Shown: positions 53,834 through 63,614, counted from the first letter of the stretch. The stretch: 64,000 nt of DNA from Accumulibacter phosphatis (GCF_000024165.1 NC_013194.1:4712001-4776000), one strand, 5' to 3'. Made by a program: numbers and translations. The notes: generated by a model not told the origin, from the sequence alone.

Positions 53834-54909
53834 TCGTCGAACCTCCGCAGCGCCAGACCGCAGGCAACCATGAGCGACGAAGCATCTGCCTGGAGGCTTT
53901 TCTCGCGCACGCGTTCGGAAAGCAGCATGCCGATAAAGGGATTGGCAATGATCGTGTTGATCTGGGTGCGGCCGGCGACGGCTTCGTCGACGCCGGGAAT
54001 GACTGCGCAGCCACCCGCCAGAACGATGTGGTTGATCTGGTTGAACTGGGTCGAGGTAAAGAAGAACTGCAGCGCGCGGGACAGTTCCAGAGCGAGCGCC
54101 TCGATGAAGGGCCGCTGGAGTTCGCTTTCGTATCTCTCCGGCAGCGTGTTGCGGCGCTTCTCTCCTTCAGCTTCCTCGAAACTCATCGAGAACAGGCGCG
54201 CGATATCCTGCGTCAACTGGTTGCCGCCGAAGGCCTGCTCACCAGCGTAAACCTGTTGGCCGTTACGCAGCACCGTCAGGTTCATCACGTTGGCGCCGAC
54301 GTCGACGAGGGCCACGATTTGCCCCTTTCCGCCATCGGGAAGGTGCTTCTGCACCAGGTCGAAAGCCGACAGGACCGCGTACGACTCCACATCGAGCACG
54401 ACTGGCTTGAGTCCAGCCGACTCAGCCACCGCCACACGGTCTTCGACCTTCTCCTTTCGAGACGCAGCGATCAGCACCTCGATTTCGTCGGGAGAAGAGG
54501 GCGCCGGACCGACCACCTGAAAATCCAGGTTGACCTCCTCGAGAGGAAACGGAATGTACTGGTTGGCTTCGGACTCAACCAGCACCTCCAGGTCCTCCTC
54601 GCGCTGCCCCGCAGCAACGATGATCTTCTTGGTAATGACATGCGATGCCGGCAGCGCGATGGCGACCTGCCTTGTCGACGTCGCCAGCTTCTTCCACGCA
54701 CGCCTCACGGACTCCGCAGCCGCCTCGAGGTTGACGATGTTTCCGTCTGAAACCACATCCCTCGGCAACGTCTCGATCGCGTAGCGTTCGACGCGGTACG
54801 CCCCTCTACCGTCGCTCCCCAGCTCGACCATCTTGACCGACGATGAACTGATGTCGAGACCAATCAGCGAGCGCGCCTTGGGATTAAAGATCGAAAGATC
54901 CAACGTCAA
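53830..54909 (-). CDS. pilM: Type IV pilus actin-like protein PilM
   Basis: Cytosolic actin-like ATPase fold that binds the PilN tail. TTG 54909 (with GAGGGG 7 nt upstream) gives 359 residues and a start near the conserved L-I-G-L-D-I-S-S-S-S-V-K. No ATG is available; TTG 54903 and TTG 54939 are alternatives. V-D-V-G-A-N-V-M-N is the second phosphate loop. It heads the pilMNOPQ-aroKB-dgt operon. Confidence 0.93.
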   Translation of the reverse strand: MTLDLSIFNPKARSLIGLDISSSSVKMVELGSDGRGAYRVERYAIETLPRDVVSDGNIVNLEAAAESVRRAWKKLATSTRQVAIALPASHVITKKIIVAAGQREEDLEVLVESEANQYIPFPLEEVNLDFQVVGPAPSSPDEIEVLIAASRKEKVEDRVAVAESAGLKPVVLDVESYAVLSAFDLVQKHLPDGGKGQIVALVDVGANVMNLTVLRNGQQVYAGEQAFGGNQLTQDIARLFSMSFEEAEGEKRRNTLPERYESELQRPFIEALALELSRALQFFFTSTQFNQINHIVLAGGCAVIPGVDEAVAGRTQINTIIANPFIGMLLSERVREKSLQADASSLMVACGLALRRFDE

Positions 54910-54978
54910 ATCGCCACCCCTCGCCAAAAAACCCTTCAATAATTTGTAGTTAGCGTACTTATAGATATTCTACTTTAG

Positions 54979-55007
54979 ATGCTAGCAACAAGCTTCCGGC
55001 GTGTAAA
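54979..55007 (-). promoter_or_regulatory. Sigma-70 promoter of the pilMNOPQ operon
   Basis: On the minus strand TTTACA (55007-55002), a 17-nt spacer and TAGCAT (54984-54979) form a credible promoter about 70 nt before the pilM start, in an AT-rich pocket of otherwise GC-rich DNA. Confidence 0.55.
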
Positions 55008-55235
55008 GCAATTTCTCCGGGTTCACTGCGAACTCCCGGCGTAGCGTCATCAGAATCAGACAGGGTGACAGACGTCGTGGATTCAACTCGGCCAAGGCTC
55101 GCGCACCCCGCTGACATGGTGGCGCCAAGCCGCTGCCGATCCGTCGGAAAATCCGTGGTGGCCTTGGCCACGGCCACCGAGGAACAACACGGCCGTCGGT
55201 CGCTTGCTGTTCGCGTCTTTTCGTGGCCGCACCAA

Positions 55236-55241
55236 TATAAT
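55236..55241 (+). promoter_or_regulatory. TATAAT box near the PBP1A start
   Basis: A consensus -10 hexamer, rare in this GC-rich sequence. If used, transcription starts near 55248 and favours a PBP1A start at TTG 55275 rather than 55251. No good -35 is visible. Confidence 0.35.
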
Positions 55242-55250
55242 AGTAGGTAT

Positions 55251-57569
55251 TTGCTACTCTTCCCGGACAAGCTGTTGCCTACTGCCCTTCGTTGGTTCCT
55301 CTATCCGATTGTCTTTCTTGTCGGCCTCACCGCTATGGCCATTGCCCTGGCGGCTGTGGTCCTCAGCCTGACCTACCCGAACCTGCCGTCGCTGGAGATT
55401 CTTACCGACTATCGACCAAAGGTTCCGCTGCGGGTCTACACCGCCGACGGTTATCTGATTGGCGAGTTCGGCGAAGAGCGCCGGGCCATCGTCAACATCC
55501 AGGACGTGCCGCCCATCATGAAGCAGGCCATCCTGGCCGCCGAGGACGAGCGCTTCTATCAGCACGGCGGCGTCGACACGCTGGGCGTTCTGCGGGCACT
55601 GCACGCCAACCTGCTGGGCGGCGGCAAGCGTCAGGGCGCGTCGACCATTACCCAACAAGTGGCCAAGAACTTCTTCCTCTCTTCGGAGAAAACCTATACG
55701 CGCAAACTCTACGAAGCGCTCCTGTCCTTCAAGATCGAGAGCAATCTCAGCAAGGACCAAATCTTGGAGCTTTACATCAACCAGATATTCCTTGGGCAGC
55801 GTGCCTACGGCTTCGCGGCCGCAGCCCAGACCTACTTCAGCAAACCGTTGGCCGAGCTGACGCTCGCCGAAGCGGCAATGCTCGCCGGACTGCCGAAGGC
55901 ACCGTCTGCGTACAACCCGGTGGTCAACCCGAAACGTGCACGGGTGCGCCAGCAGTACGTGCTGCGCAGAATGAGCGAACTCGGTTTCATCAGCGACGCG
56001 CAGTATGAAGCAGCACTTCAGCAAGCACTGGTGATCAAACGCGACGTCAATGAAGCGCCCGTTCACGCCGAGTTCGTTACCGAGATGGCGCGCCAGATTG
56101 CCGCCGAGCGTTTCCCTGATGACGTGTATACCCGCGGCCTGCGGGTATACACGACGATCGTCAAGGACGATCAGGAAACGGCCTACGCCGCCCTGCGCCG
56201 GGGCGTCATGGACTATGACCGGCGGCACGGATACCGCGGTGCCGAGGCCTACGTCGATGTAGGCGACATCAAGTCCGAGCAGGACGACGCCCTCGACGAA
56301 CTGCTGCAGGATTTCCACGATGCCGAGGACCTGCATCCGGCGATAGTCCTGCAAGCCGACAGCAAGAAGATTCGTGCCTACCGACGCGGTGGCGAAGTCG
56401 TCACCATCAGCGGCGACGGTCTGAAGTTTGCCGCACGCATGATCGACGAGAAGGCACCAGCGAACAAGCGGCTCCGCCGCGGCGCGGTCATTCGCATCCA
56501 GAGCGACGACAAGAGCACCTGGCGGATAGTGCAGATGCCGGAGGCGGAAGCGGCTTTCATTGCCGCGGATCCCCATGACGGGGCGATCCGCGCCCTGGTT
56601 GGCGGTTTCGATTTCAACCACAGCCAGTTCAACCACGCGACTCAGGCCTGGCGGCAACCCGGTTCGAGCTTCAAGCCCTTCATCTACTCCGGCGCGCTCG
56701 AGAAGGGTTTCACTCCAGCCTCGGTCATCAACGACGAGCCGATCAGCTTTCCGGCGGCGGTAACCGGTAGTCAGGCGTGGGAGCCGAAGAACTACGATGG
56801 GAAGTACGAGGGCCCGATGCGCATGCGCACCGCGCTGGCCAAGTCCAAGAACATGGTTTCGATTCGCCTCCTGCAGGCGAGCGGCGTGCGCTTTGTGCAG
56901 GACTATGTCACCCGTTTCGGCTTTGATGCCAGCAAACACCCGCCGTATCTCACCATGGCCCTTGGCGCCGGCTCGGTCACCCCCTGGCAGATGGTTACCG
57001 CCTATGCGGTTTTTGCCAACGGCGGCTACCGTGTTCGACCTTACATCGTCAGCGAGATCCAGGACGACAAGAGACAGGTACTGGCTCGCGCAGAGCCCAT
57101 CACTGCCGGCGACGAAACCCTGCGCGCCATCGACCCGCGCAACGCCTACCTGATGGACAGCATGCTGCGCGACGTCACCATCTACGGCACGGCGGCGCGT
57201 GCTTCGGCAACACTCAAGCGTAAGGATCTTGCGGGCAAGACGGGAACCACGAACGAGCACGTAGACGCCTGGTTTTGCGGTTACCAGCAAACGGTCGTCG
57301 GCTGCTCGTGGATCGGCTTCGATCAGCCGAAGAACCTGGGCGCTGGCGAGACCGGAGGCACGGCGGCCCTGCCCACATGGATTGCCTATATGGCCAAGGT
57401 CCTCAAGGATGTTCCGGAGTCGTTTCTCCCGGCTCCCGAGGGCCTTGTAACGGTTGCCTCGCCAGGCCCCGGGAAGGGTCCGAGCGAGGAGGTGTTCTAC
57501 CGGGAAAACGCTCCTGCCGAACTGGCGCCGTCGCCACCGCTGGACGAAACCGTCAAACCCGAGGACTGA
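55251..57569 (+). CDS. mrcA: Penicillin-binding protein 1A
   Basis: Bifunctional murein synthase at the inner membrane. The start is uncertain: TTG 55251 or 55275 places the usual R-W-F-L-Y-P membrane anchor near the N terminus; an open frame extends to GTG 55065. The glycosyltransferase domain has E-D-E-R-F-Y-Q-H-G-G-V-D and G-A-S-T-I-T-Q-Q-V. The transpeptidase has the catalytic S-S-F-K, S-K-N and K-T-G-T motifs. About 770 residues, normal for PBP1A. It is divergent from the pil operon, a very common arrangement. Confidence 0.93.
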   Translation: MLLFPDKLLPTALRWFLYPIVFLVGLTAMAIALAAVVLSLTYPNLPSLEILTDYRPKVPLRVYTADGYLIGEFGEERRAIVNIQDVPPIMKQAILAAEDERFYQHGGVDTLGVLRALHANLLGGGKRQGASTITQQVAKNFFLSSEKTYTRKLYEALLSFKIESNLSKDQILELYINQIFLGQRAYGFAAAAQTYFSKPLAELTLAEAAMLAGLPKAPSAYNPVVNPKRARVRQQYVLRRMSELGFISDAQYEAALQQALVIKRDVNEAPVHAEFVTEMARQIAAERFPDDVYTRGLRVYTTIVKDDQETAYAALRRGVMDYDRRHGYRGAEAYVDVGDIKSEQDDALDELLQDFHDAEDLHPAIVLQADSKKIRAYRRGGEVVTISGDGLKFAARMIDEKAPANKRLRRGAVIRIQSDDKSTWRIVQMPEAEAAFIAADPHDGAIRALVGGFDFNHSQFNHATQAWRQPGSSFKPFIYSGALEKGFTPASVINDEPISFPAAVTGSQAWEPKNYDGKYEGPMRMRTALAKSKNMVSIRLLQASGVRFVQDYVTRFGFDASKHPPYLTMALGAGSVTPWQMVTAYAVFANGGYRVRPYIVSEIQDDKRQVLARAEPITAGDETLRAIDPRNAYLMDSMLRDVTIYGTAARASATLKRKDLAGKTGTTNEHVDAWFCGYQQTVVGCSWIGFDQPKNLGAGETGGTAALPTWIAYMAKVLKDVPESFLPAPEGLVTVASPGPGKGPSEEVFYRENAPAELAPSPPLDETVKPED

Positions 57570-57851
57570 ACTCCGGTCCACGCCGAGGCAGGCTCCCCGC
57601 GTTTCACACCTGCCCAGCCGACTTCCGCACGCCGACGACAAAAGCATGCCGACGGTGACGCATGCGGTGTGCATTTGTTCCTTCCGTCGGCCGGGTATTC
57701 GATCGACACTTCGTTTCAGAGGTCACCAGTCCGTCTACGGCTGGCGACCCTCGACCTGGGCGCCAACAGCGGGCGCCGGGCCGGCTGACAAGGCGCTGGG
57801 GCATCTGGTCCGTCTGCCTGACACGATAGTTGGGCGTACATGGAGGCTGAA

Positions 57852-58049
57852 ATGAAAGTGCTGATGGTGGTCGAGGGCGACGATTGCGCGCTGCGCATCG
57901 AACCCGAGAATGAAGAAGGCAGGGCTCTGCTGGCTCGCTTCGGGGTAAAGGGAGTTTTCGAGACAAGACTCGGGCCAGTGCCGGCGGAGAGCGGCGGCGT
58001 GAAGGACCTGATCGAGTGCTACGAGGGAACGCCGGCGGAGCTTGATTGA
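57852..58049 (+). CDS. Small hypothetical protein
   Basis: A 65-residue acidic protein from ATG 57852, with a strong GGAGG 5 nt upstream; an in-frame ATG at 57840 is possible. The sequence alternates short beta-like strands (M-K-V-L-M-V-V-E-G, C-A-L-R-I-E-P) with Glu-rich turns and ends G-T-P-A-E-L-D. No signal peptide or membrane segment. No family recognised. Codon bias matches neighbours, so it is probably real. Confidence 0.6.
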   Translation: MKVLMVVEGDDCALRIEPENEEGRALLARFGVKGVFETRLGPVPAESGGVKDLIECYEGTPAELD

Positions 58050-58053
58050 AGAC

Positions 58054-58092
58054 TCGCGATGGACACCGGCTCGCCTTGCCGGGCCATCGCGA
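58054..58092. terminator. Hairpin after the small hypothetical gene
   Basis: TCGCGATGG (58054-58062) pairs with CCATCGCGA (58084-58092), with an inner CCGGC/GCCGG pair. No T tract. It is probably the 3' end of the small gene's transcript. Confidence 0.45.
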
Positions 58093-58333
58093 ATGAGGAG
58101 GATGTGCCGCCGCGCGGGCGAGTGTCGGCAGCGTCCCCCCACCGCCAGGGGACGCGCGGCAACCTTCTGGTGGTGGATGTAATGGCGAGACCATGACTCG
58201 ATCTACGGCCGATAGCTGCCCGGCCCCTCGTCGATGATGTCGAGCATCCAGGCATCCAGCGGCGCAGGCCGGGCGGTTGAGCACCGCGTGTTAAACTCGG
58301 GGGTCAGAAAACTCGGCGAGAGCCCGCCCAAGA

Positions 58334-60136
58334 ATGCCACCCGCCAGCCAATCTCGCGTTTCCTCGTGGCGCATCTACTTGCGGCTGCTCGGCTATCTGC
58401 GGCCGCTGGCCGGCCTCTTCGCGATCAGCCTCGCGGGCTACGTCATCTTCGCCTCGTCGCAGCCGATGATGGCGGGCATTCTCAAGTATTTCGTCGACGG
58501 ACTCAACGCGACCAGCGACACGACGCCGCACGCACTTCCTCTGGTCGGCGCGCTGGAACTGATCTACGTCGTGCCGCTGCTGCTCGTCCTGGTTGTCACC
58601 TGGCAGGGGATCGGGTCGTTCCTCGGCAACTTCTATCTGGCAAAGGTCTCTCTCGGTCTCATCGACGATCTCAGGCGCGCGCTCTTCGACAGCCTGCTGC
58701 GGCTACCGAATGTCTATTTCGACAAGCACAATTCGGGGCACCTCATCTCACGCATCACGTACGACGTGACCATGGTGACGGGTGCGGCAACCGACGCGAT
58801 CAAGGTGGTCATCCGGGAAGGATTGTCGGTCGTCTTCCTGTTCGGCTATCTGCTCTGGATGAACTGGCGACTCACCCTGGTCATGGTCGCCATCCTGCCG
58901 GTCATCGGTCTGATGGTGAGCCACGCCAGCCGCAAGTTTCGCCGACAAAGTCGGAAGATACAGGCAACGATGGGCGACCTGACACATGTCGCGTCGGAGA
59001 CCATCCAGGGCTACCGGGTGGTACGCAGTTTCGGCGGCGAGGACTATGAATCGGCCCGCTTCCGAGCGGCGAGCGAGGAGAACAAGGCCAAGCAGTTACG
59101 CATGGTCAAGACCGCCGCCACGTACACACCGGCGCTGCAGTTCGTCACCTTCACCGCCATGGCGGCTGTGCTCCTGCTGGTACTCATGCTGCGTGGTGAC
59201 GCGTCGGCCGGCGATCTGGTAGCCTACATCACCGCCGCCGGCATGCTGCCCAAGCCGATTCGTCAGCTCTCCGAAGTCAGCGCGACCATACAGAAAGGGC
59301 TGGCGGGGGCCGAGAGCATCTTTGCCCAGCTCGATGAAGCTCCGGAGCCGGATCACGGCAGCGTCGAAAGAGATCGTGTCACCGGCCACCTGGAGGTGAG
59401 AGACCTTTCCTTCACCTATCCGGAGCACACCCAGCGCGTCCTCGACCACGTCAGCTTCTCGGTAGAGCCCGGGCAAATGGTCGCGCTTGTCGGGCGCTCG
59501 GGGAGCGGCAAGTCGACGCTGACCAGCCTGATCGCCCGTTTCTATCAGCACGACTCAGGCCAAATCCTGATCGACGGGGTTGACGTCAGGGACTACACCT
59601 TGCGCAACCTACGCCGCCACATCGCCCTGGTCACCCAACAGGTCGTTCTGTTCAACGACACGGTGGCGAGCAACATTGCCTACGGCGACCTGGCCACGGC
59701 ACCGCGGGCGGCAATCGAACAGGCGGCCGAGGCAGCATGCGCGCGCGAGTTCATCGACCAGCTGGCGAACGGTTTCGAGACGCTGGTCGGCGAAAACGGC
59801 GTGATGCTCTCGGGGGGGCAGCGTCAGCGACTGGCCATTGCCCGGGCGCTGCTCAAGGACGCGCCGATCCTGATTCTCGACGAGGCGACGTCGGCGCTCG
59901 ACAGCGAATCCGAACGCCACATCCAGGGCGCGCTCGATCATGTCGTGGCCGGGCGGACGACGCTGGTCATCGCCCACCGTCTGTCGACGATCGAAAGGGC
60001 CGACCAGATCCTCGTCATGGATCAGGGATGCATCGTCGAACGCGGCAGCCACGCCGAACTTCTGGCCGGCAACGGCCATTACGCCCGACTGCACGCGATG
60101 CAGTTCAGCGAGCAGACAGCCAGCACCACGGACTGA
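58334..60136 (+). CDS. msbA: Lipid A export ABC transporter MsbA
   Basis: Flips lipid A-core across the inner membrane. The 600-residue half-transporter has six membrane helices (about 20-320) and a nucleotide-binding domain with Walker A G-R-S-G-S-G-K-S-T, the signature L-S-G-G-Q-R-Q-R-L-A, Walker B I-L-I-L-D-E-A-T-S-A-L-D and the H-loop A-H-R-L-S-T. The location next to LPS core genes supports MsbA over another exporter. Confidence 0.93.
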   Translation: MPPASQSRVSSWRIYLRLLGYLRPLAGLFAISLAGYVIFASSQPMMAGILKYFVDGLNATSDTTPHALPLVGALELIYVVPLLLVLVVTWQGIGSFLGNFYLAKVSLGLIDDLRRALFDSLLRLPNVYFDKHNSGHLISRITYDVTMVTGAATDAIKVVIREGLSVVFLFGYLLWMNWRLTLVMVAILPVIGLMVSHASRKFRRQSRKIQATMGDLTHVASETIQGYRVVRSFGGEDYESARFRAASEENKAKQLRMVKTAATYTPALQFVTFTAMAAVLLLVLMLRGDASAGDLVAYITAAGMLPKPIRQLSEVSATIQKGLAGAESIFAQLDEAPEPDHGSVERDRVTGHLEVRDLSFTYPEHTQRVLDHVSFSVEPGQMVALVGRSGSGKSTLTSLIARFYQHDSGQILIDGVDVRDYTLRNLRRHIALVTQQVVLFNDTVASNIAYGDLATAPRAAIEQAAEAACAREFIDQLANGFETLVGENGVMLSGGQRQRLAIARALLKDAPILILDEATSALDSESERHIQGALDHVVAGRTTLVIAHRLSTIERADQILVMDQGCIVERGSHAELLAGNGHYARLHAMQFSEQTASTTD

Positions 60137-60147
60137 GCGAAGCGCGC

Positions 60148-60165
60148 GCCGCCAGAAGTGGCGGC
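60148..60165. terminator. Hairpin between convergent msbA and LPS kinase gene
   Basis: GCCGCCA and TGGCGGC pair around a GAAG tetraloop in the 43-bp gap between two stops. A bidirectional terminator is likely from position; there is no T tract. Confidence 0.5.
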
Positions 60166-60179
60166 AGCGACGGTGCTCC

Positions 60180-61616
60180 TCAAGCGGCTGGCAAGTGCTG
60201 GTCCAGCCAGCGATGCAGCAGCGAACCGGCTGGCCAGTTGCGCAGCAGTCGGGCGCGATCGCGCCGCCAGGCGCGCGCGTGCGCCGCGGCCGATCGATGC
60301 TGCACGACGGCATCCAGATCGATCACCATTACCTGGCCGGCATCCCAGAGCAGATTCGTCGCCTTGAGATCACCGTGGCTGATGCGCTGCCGACACATCG
60401 ACTCGAACAGGGCCAGAATCGCCGTCGCCTCGTCCTCGGACGGTTCGCGATCGGCGGCCAGATGGCTCAGCAGACTCGGCCCGGCGCAGAACTCGCTGAT
60501 CAACCAGGCGCGTCGGCGCAGCGGGCCGACGCGCTCCTCGATCAGGGCCAGCGGCTCGGGAGTGGCGATGCCGAGAAAGCGCAGCCGGTGCGCTTCACGC
60601 CACGAATGCCAGGCACGACTGGGGCGCCACAGGCGACCGAAGGCGTGACGCAAGTCCTTGAGATTGTAGCGCTTGATGAGCAGAACGCGACCCGCGGCGA
60701 CCACGCGGGCGACCGTCGTGGTACCACCGTCCTTCAGGCGCGAGCCCGCATCGATGGCGCAATCCGGCGCTGCCAGCAGGGAGGCCAGCGGCTCTGCCTG
60801 CGCGCGCACCACGGCGCTGAAACGGGTAGCACTTCGCTCGACGGCGAAGAGCGTGCAGTCACGAATGCTCTTCGCCAGAAAGTCACCCAGACGCCATGCC
60901 CTGACACGCGCGACCTGCTCGGCCAATGCCGGCAAGTCGGGTGGGGACGTCCCCGAGCCAGCGATGTACGCAGGCAGCAGCGCCGCCATCTGCCGATCCC
61001 AGACCGGCGGCAACTGCGCAAGCAGAACTGCCAGGTTGGCGCAGGCGCGCGCACGCGGCACAGCTTGCCCATGCGTGAGGACGCGCACCCCGTCGCCGTC
61101 GACAAGGAACACGCTGCCGTCATGACGGAGGAAATTGCCCAGGTGCAGATCCTCCTGGACCAGCCCGGCGGCGTGCAGTCTACCGAGCAAGCTCAGGGCG
61201 GGAGCCAGGACCGCAAGTGCCTCGCCATCACCAGGCGCTCGCCGAGTCACGCGTGCCCAGCATTCAGCGAGATCTTCTGCACGATCGAGAAAGGCGGTCA
61301 TCAGCGCGTAGCCACCGCCGGCCATGGCCACGGCAGCAACCAGCGGCGGAGTCGCGACGCCAGCCTCGGCGAGAGCCGCGAGACCGGCACATTCCTGCCG
61401 CCAGTGCCTTTCGCCGCGCGTCCCGATGAAGAGCTTGGCCAACACCCGGCAACCGTCCAGCTGCGCCTCGCCGACAATTCGCTTTCCTGGCAAGACGCGC
61501 AACAGACTCAGCATGCTGAGCTCGCGACCATCGACCAGGAAGACGCGAAACGGCAGCGCTGGATGGCGGCCGGCCGTACGCAATTCCGCGGCAGAGGTCG
61601 GCTTGGGGGACGTCAT
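60180..61616 (-). CDS. Tandem lipopolysaccharide kinase (two kinase domains)
   Basis: A 478-residue protein built of two LPS-kinase (WaaP/KdkA/InaA-type) domains. Domain 1 (about 20-250) has the ATP lysine K61, a catalytic loop Q-E-D-L-H-L-G-N (154-161) and the metal D-G-D (173-175). Domain 2 (about 260-478) has a Lys in L-I-K-R-Y, the loop H-G-D-L-K-A-T-N (414-421) and D-L-D (433-435). Both look catalytically complete. LPS heptose or Kdo phosphorylation is inferred from family and location beside rfaP and rfaG. Which residue each domain phosphorylates is unknown. Confidence 0.85.
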   Translation of the reverse strand: MTSPKPTSAAELRTAGRHPALPFRVFLVDGRELSMLSLLRVLPGKRIVGEAQLDGCRVLAKLFIGTRGERHWRQECAGLAALAEAGVATPPLVAAVAMAGGGYALMTAFLDRAEDLAECWARVTRRAPGDGEALAVLAPALSLLGRLHAAGLVQEDLHLGNFLRHDGSVFLVDGDGVRVLTHGQAVPRARACANLAVLLAQLPPVWDRQMAALLPAYIAGSGTSPPDLPALAEQVARVRAWRLGDFLAKSIRDCTLFAVERSATRFSAVVRAQAEPLASLLAAPDCAIDAGSRLKDGGTTTVARVVAAGRVLLIKRYNLKDLRHAFGRLWRPSRAWHSWREAHRLRFLGIATPEPLALIEERVGPLRRRAWLISEFCAGPSLLSHLAADREPSEDEATAILALFESMCRQRISHGDLKATNLLWDAGQVMVIDLDAVVQHRSAAAHARAWRRDRARLLRNWPAGSLLHRWLDQHLPAA

Positions 61617-61671
61617 CGTCCGCCGCCCAGGGGGCCGTCATCCAAGGCGTGCGCAGTGCACCACCGACACC

Positions 61672-62496
61672 TCACGTCATCTCGCCTTGCGCAACCTTGC
61701 GAACGAAGCGCGCCTGCAACTGCCGCGCCTCGTTCGCCAGATGAGCCAGCAAGGCTGCCTCCTCACTTACGACCCGCCGCAGCGGATAGCCAAAATAGGC
61801 AACCAGGAAGCGCAGCAGGTCACGCCGGGTCAGGCCGATGTCAAGCGCCGAAAAATGGAGGGCGGCCAGATCCTTGTCGCGCCAGCGCCGGGGTGTCGTC
61901 GGCCTGACCTGGGCACGATGGAGGTCGATCAGCGACAGTTTGAGCCGATCCGTCGTTGGTGGCGGATCAAGATGGACAAGAAAATGACAGATGTAGAAGT
62001 CCCGATGGTTGACCCCCGCCGTGTGCATGGTTCTTGCCGTCCAAGCGACGCGGGCGATCAGCGCACGTTTCAGCAGGATCGGAGGAGGATGGGTCGCCCA
62101 GTCGCTGCAGTAATCCTCCAGACTGACGGTCGGCGCCAGCTCTTCGGTCACGATGAATGAACGCTGGCGCGCTGGGTTGGCGCCTTGCTGGCCGAAGGCA
62201 ACCGTGCGCATGGTGTCGACGCCGACGTCGGTCAAGCGCCGGATCGCCCGCCACTCGTCCTGCGCACCGAGTACCGGCAGGCGCAGCGAGACGAGATTCT
62301 TGACGATCTCGGCCCAGCCAATGCCGCGATGGATCTTCACGAAGTAAGCGCGCCCCGCCACTTCGGTACGCAGCGTCCGGCGCCCCTCCAGCTCACGGAA
62401 CACCTCGCCAGCGAGCGCTTCGACAGCGGCGAAGGGATCCTTCCCCGACCACAACGAGCGAAACGGCTCGTCGAGAAATACAGTGTCCCCGCTCAC
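61672..62496 (-). CDS. rfaP: Lipopolysaccharide core heptose(I) kinase
   Basis: Phosphorylates heptose I of the LPS inner core. The 274-residue protein has the RfaP pattern: Y-F-V-K-I-H-R-G-I-G-W near the start, the D-E-W-R-A-I segment, the catalytic loop N-H-R-D-F-Y-I-C-H-F and the L-I-D-L-H-R-A-Q metal site. It overlaps rfaG by 4 nt and lies 55 nt before the tandem kinase. Confidence 0.92.
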   Translation of the reverse strand: MSGDTVFLDEPFRSLWSGKDPFAAVEALAGEVFRELEGRRTLRTEVAGRAYFVKIHRGIGWAEIVKNLVSLRLPVLGAQDEWRAIRRLTDVGVDTMRTVAFGQQGANPARQRSFIVTEELAPTVSLEDYCSDWATHPPPILLKRALIARVAWTARTMHTAGVNHRDFYICHFLVHLDPPPTTDRLKLSLIDLHRAQVRPTTPRRWRDKDLAALHFSALDIGLTRRDLLRFLVAYFGYPLRRVVSEEAALLAHLANEARQLQARFVRKVAQGEMT

Positions 62497-63614
62497 CGCC
62501 GATGCCTCAGAATCACGTCAGCCGCATGTTCGGCGTTGTCGTAGATGTCCGCGTGCTCAGCGTAAGCGAGACCGTTGGTCCGCCAGCGGTCGCGTGCCGG
62601 CTCGTCACTGAGCATCTGCACGAGCGACTGGTCGAGACGTGACTGCTCAAAAGGTTCGGGAAGGACGATACCGGCATCTGCCTCGGCGACGTAGTGCGCA
62701 TACCCGCAGACGGCCGTGGCAAGCACCGGCAAGCCAGCGACCACGGCTTCGAGCAGCACCGTCCCGGTGTTCTCGTTGTAGGCCGGATGCACCAACAGAT
62801 CCGCGCCGAGCAGAAAACGCAGGATGTCGCTGCGCCCGCGGAGAATCTGGACGCGGTCAGCAAGCCCGAGAGATCTTGCCTGAGCAAGGAACGCCTTGGG
62901 ATCGTCGTCACCGATGGTAATCAGCCGGCAACGACTGCCGAGAGACTTGGGCAACGCCGACAGCGCCTTCAGGCTGCGGTCGAGCCCCTTGGTCTTGAAG
63001 CCCGAACCGATCTGCAGCAGGAGCAGGTCGTCACGCGTCAGCGCAAACTCGCTACGAAAGGTCGCCCGGATCTCGGCGGCATCGGCAGGTGCCCGCCGGT
63101 CGCGCGCAATTCCCGGCGGCAGCAAGTGCAGGCGCTCGTCGGGAGTGCCATAGTACTTCTGAAACAACGGTTTTTGCAGTGGCGAGAGCATCAGGATCTC
63201 GGTGCCGCTGTCGCGCGTGAAGACCGCGCGCTCGTAGGCCGCGAAATGACGGTAGCGCGCGGACAATCGGTAGAGCGGATGGCGCAGGGTGCGCGCCTTG
63301 TCTTCGAAGCAGGGATCGGCGGCAAAGTAAACGTCAAGCTCGGGCATCTTGTTGAAACCGACGACTCGGTCGACAGGGCGCCTGGCCAGGTCATCCCGGA
63401 TCCAGCCGCTGAACCGCGCATAGCGGCGTTGATTGGTCAGCGCCCTGACCGGCACCAACTGAACATCGAAGCCTGCCGGGACCTCGCCGCGCCATTCCAG
63501 CGTGTAGACGCGAATGGCGTGACCACGTGCCTGGCAGGCCAGCGCGATGCGCAGAAAATCGCGCTGCAGGCCACCAAACGGAAAATACTTGTACAGACAG
63601 AAGGCTACCTGCAT
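62493..63614 (-). CDS. rfaG: LPS core glucosyltransferase I
   Basis: GT-B glycosyltransferase (family 4) that adds the first outer-core glucose to heptose. ATG 63614 (MQVAFCLYKYFPFGGLQRD) gives 373 residues and the exact family start; the open frame continues to 63863 without family resemblance. The donor site E-N-T-G-T-V-L-L-E-A appears near residue 282. Confidence 0.93.
   Translation of the reverse strand: MQVAFCLYKYFPFGGLQRDFLRIALACQARGHAIRVYTLEWRGEVPAGFDVQLVPVRALTNQRRYARFSGWIRDDLARRPVDRVVGFNKMPELDVYFAADPCFEDKARTLRHPLYRLSARYRHFAAYERAVFTRDSGTEILMLSPLQKPLFQKYYGTPDERLHLLPPGIARDRRAPADAAEIRATFRSEFALTRDDLLLLQIGSGFKTKGLDRSLKALSALPKSLGSRCRLITIGDDDPKAFLAQARSLGLADRVQILRGRSDILRFLLGADLLVHPAYNENTGTVLLEAVVAGLPVLATAVCGYAHYVAEADAGIVLPEPFEQSRLDQSLVQMLSDEPARDRWRTNGLAYAEHADIYDNAEHAADVILRHRR

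Larger units (their letters stand above)
54940..55250. other. Divergent intergenic region pilM / PBP1A
   Basis: A 311-bp gap, locally AT-rich near pilM. It contains the pilM promoter (54979-55007) and a TATAAT at 55236-55241 that could serve the PBP1A gene. An open frame of the PBP1A gene continues upstream to 55065, but its sequence does not resemble the family. Confidence 0.6.

Noticed and set aside
55254..57674. 806-codon minus-strand open frame
   Set aside because: Antisense to PBP1A, whose catalytic motifs are all intact; the antisense product shows no recognisable domain.
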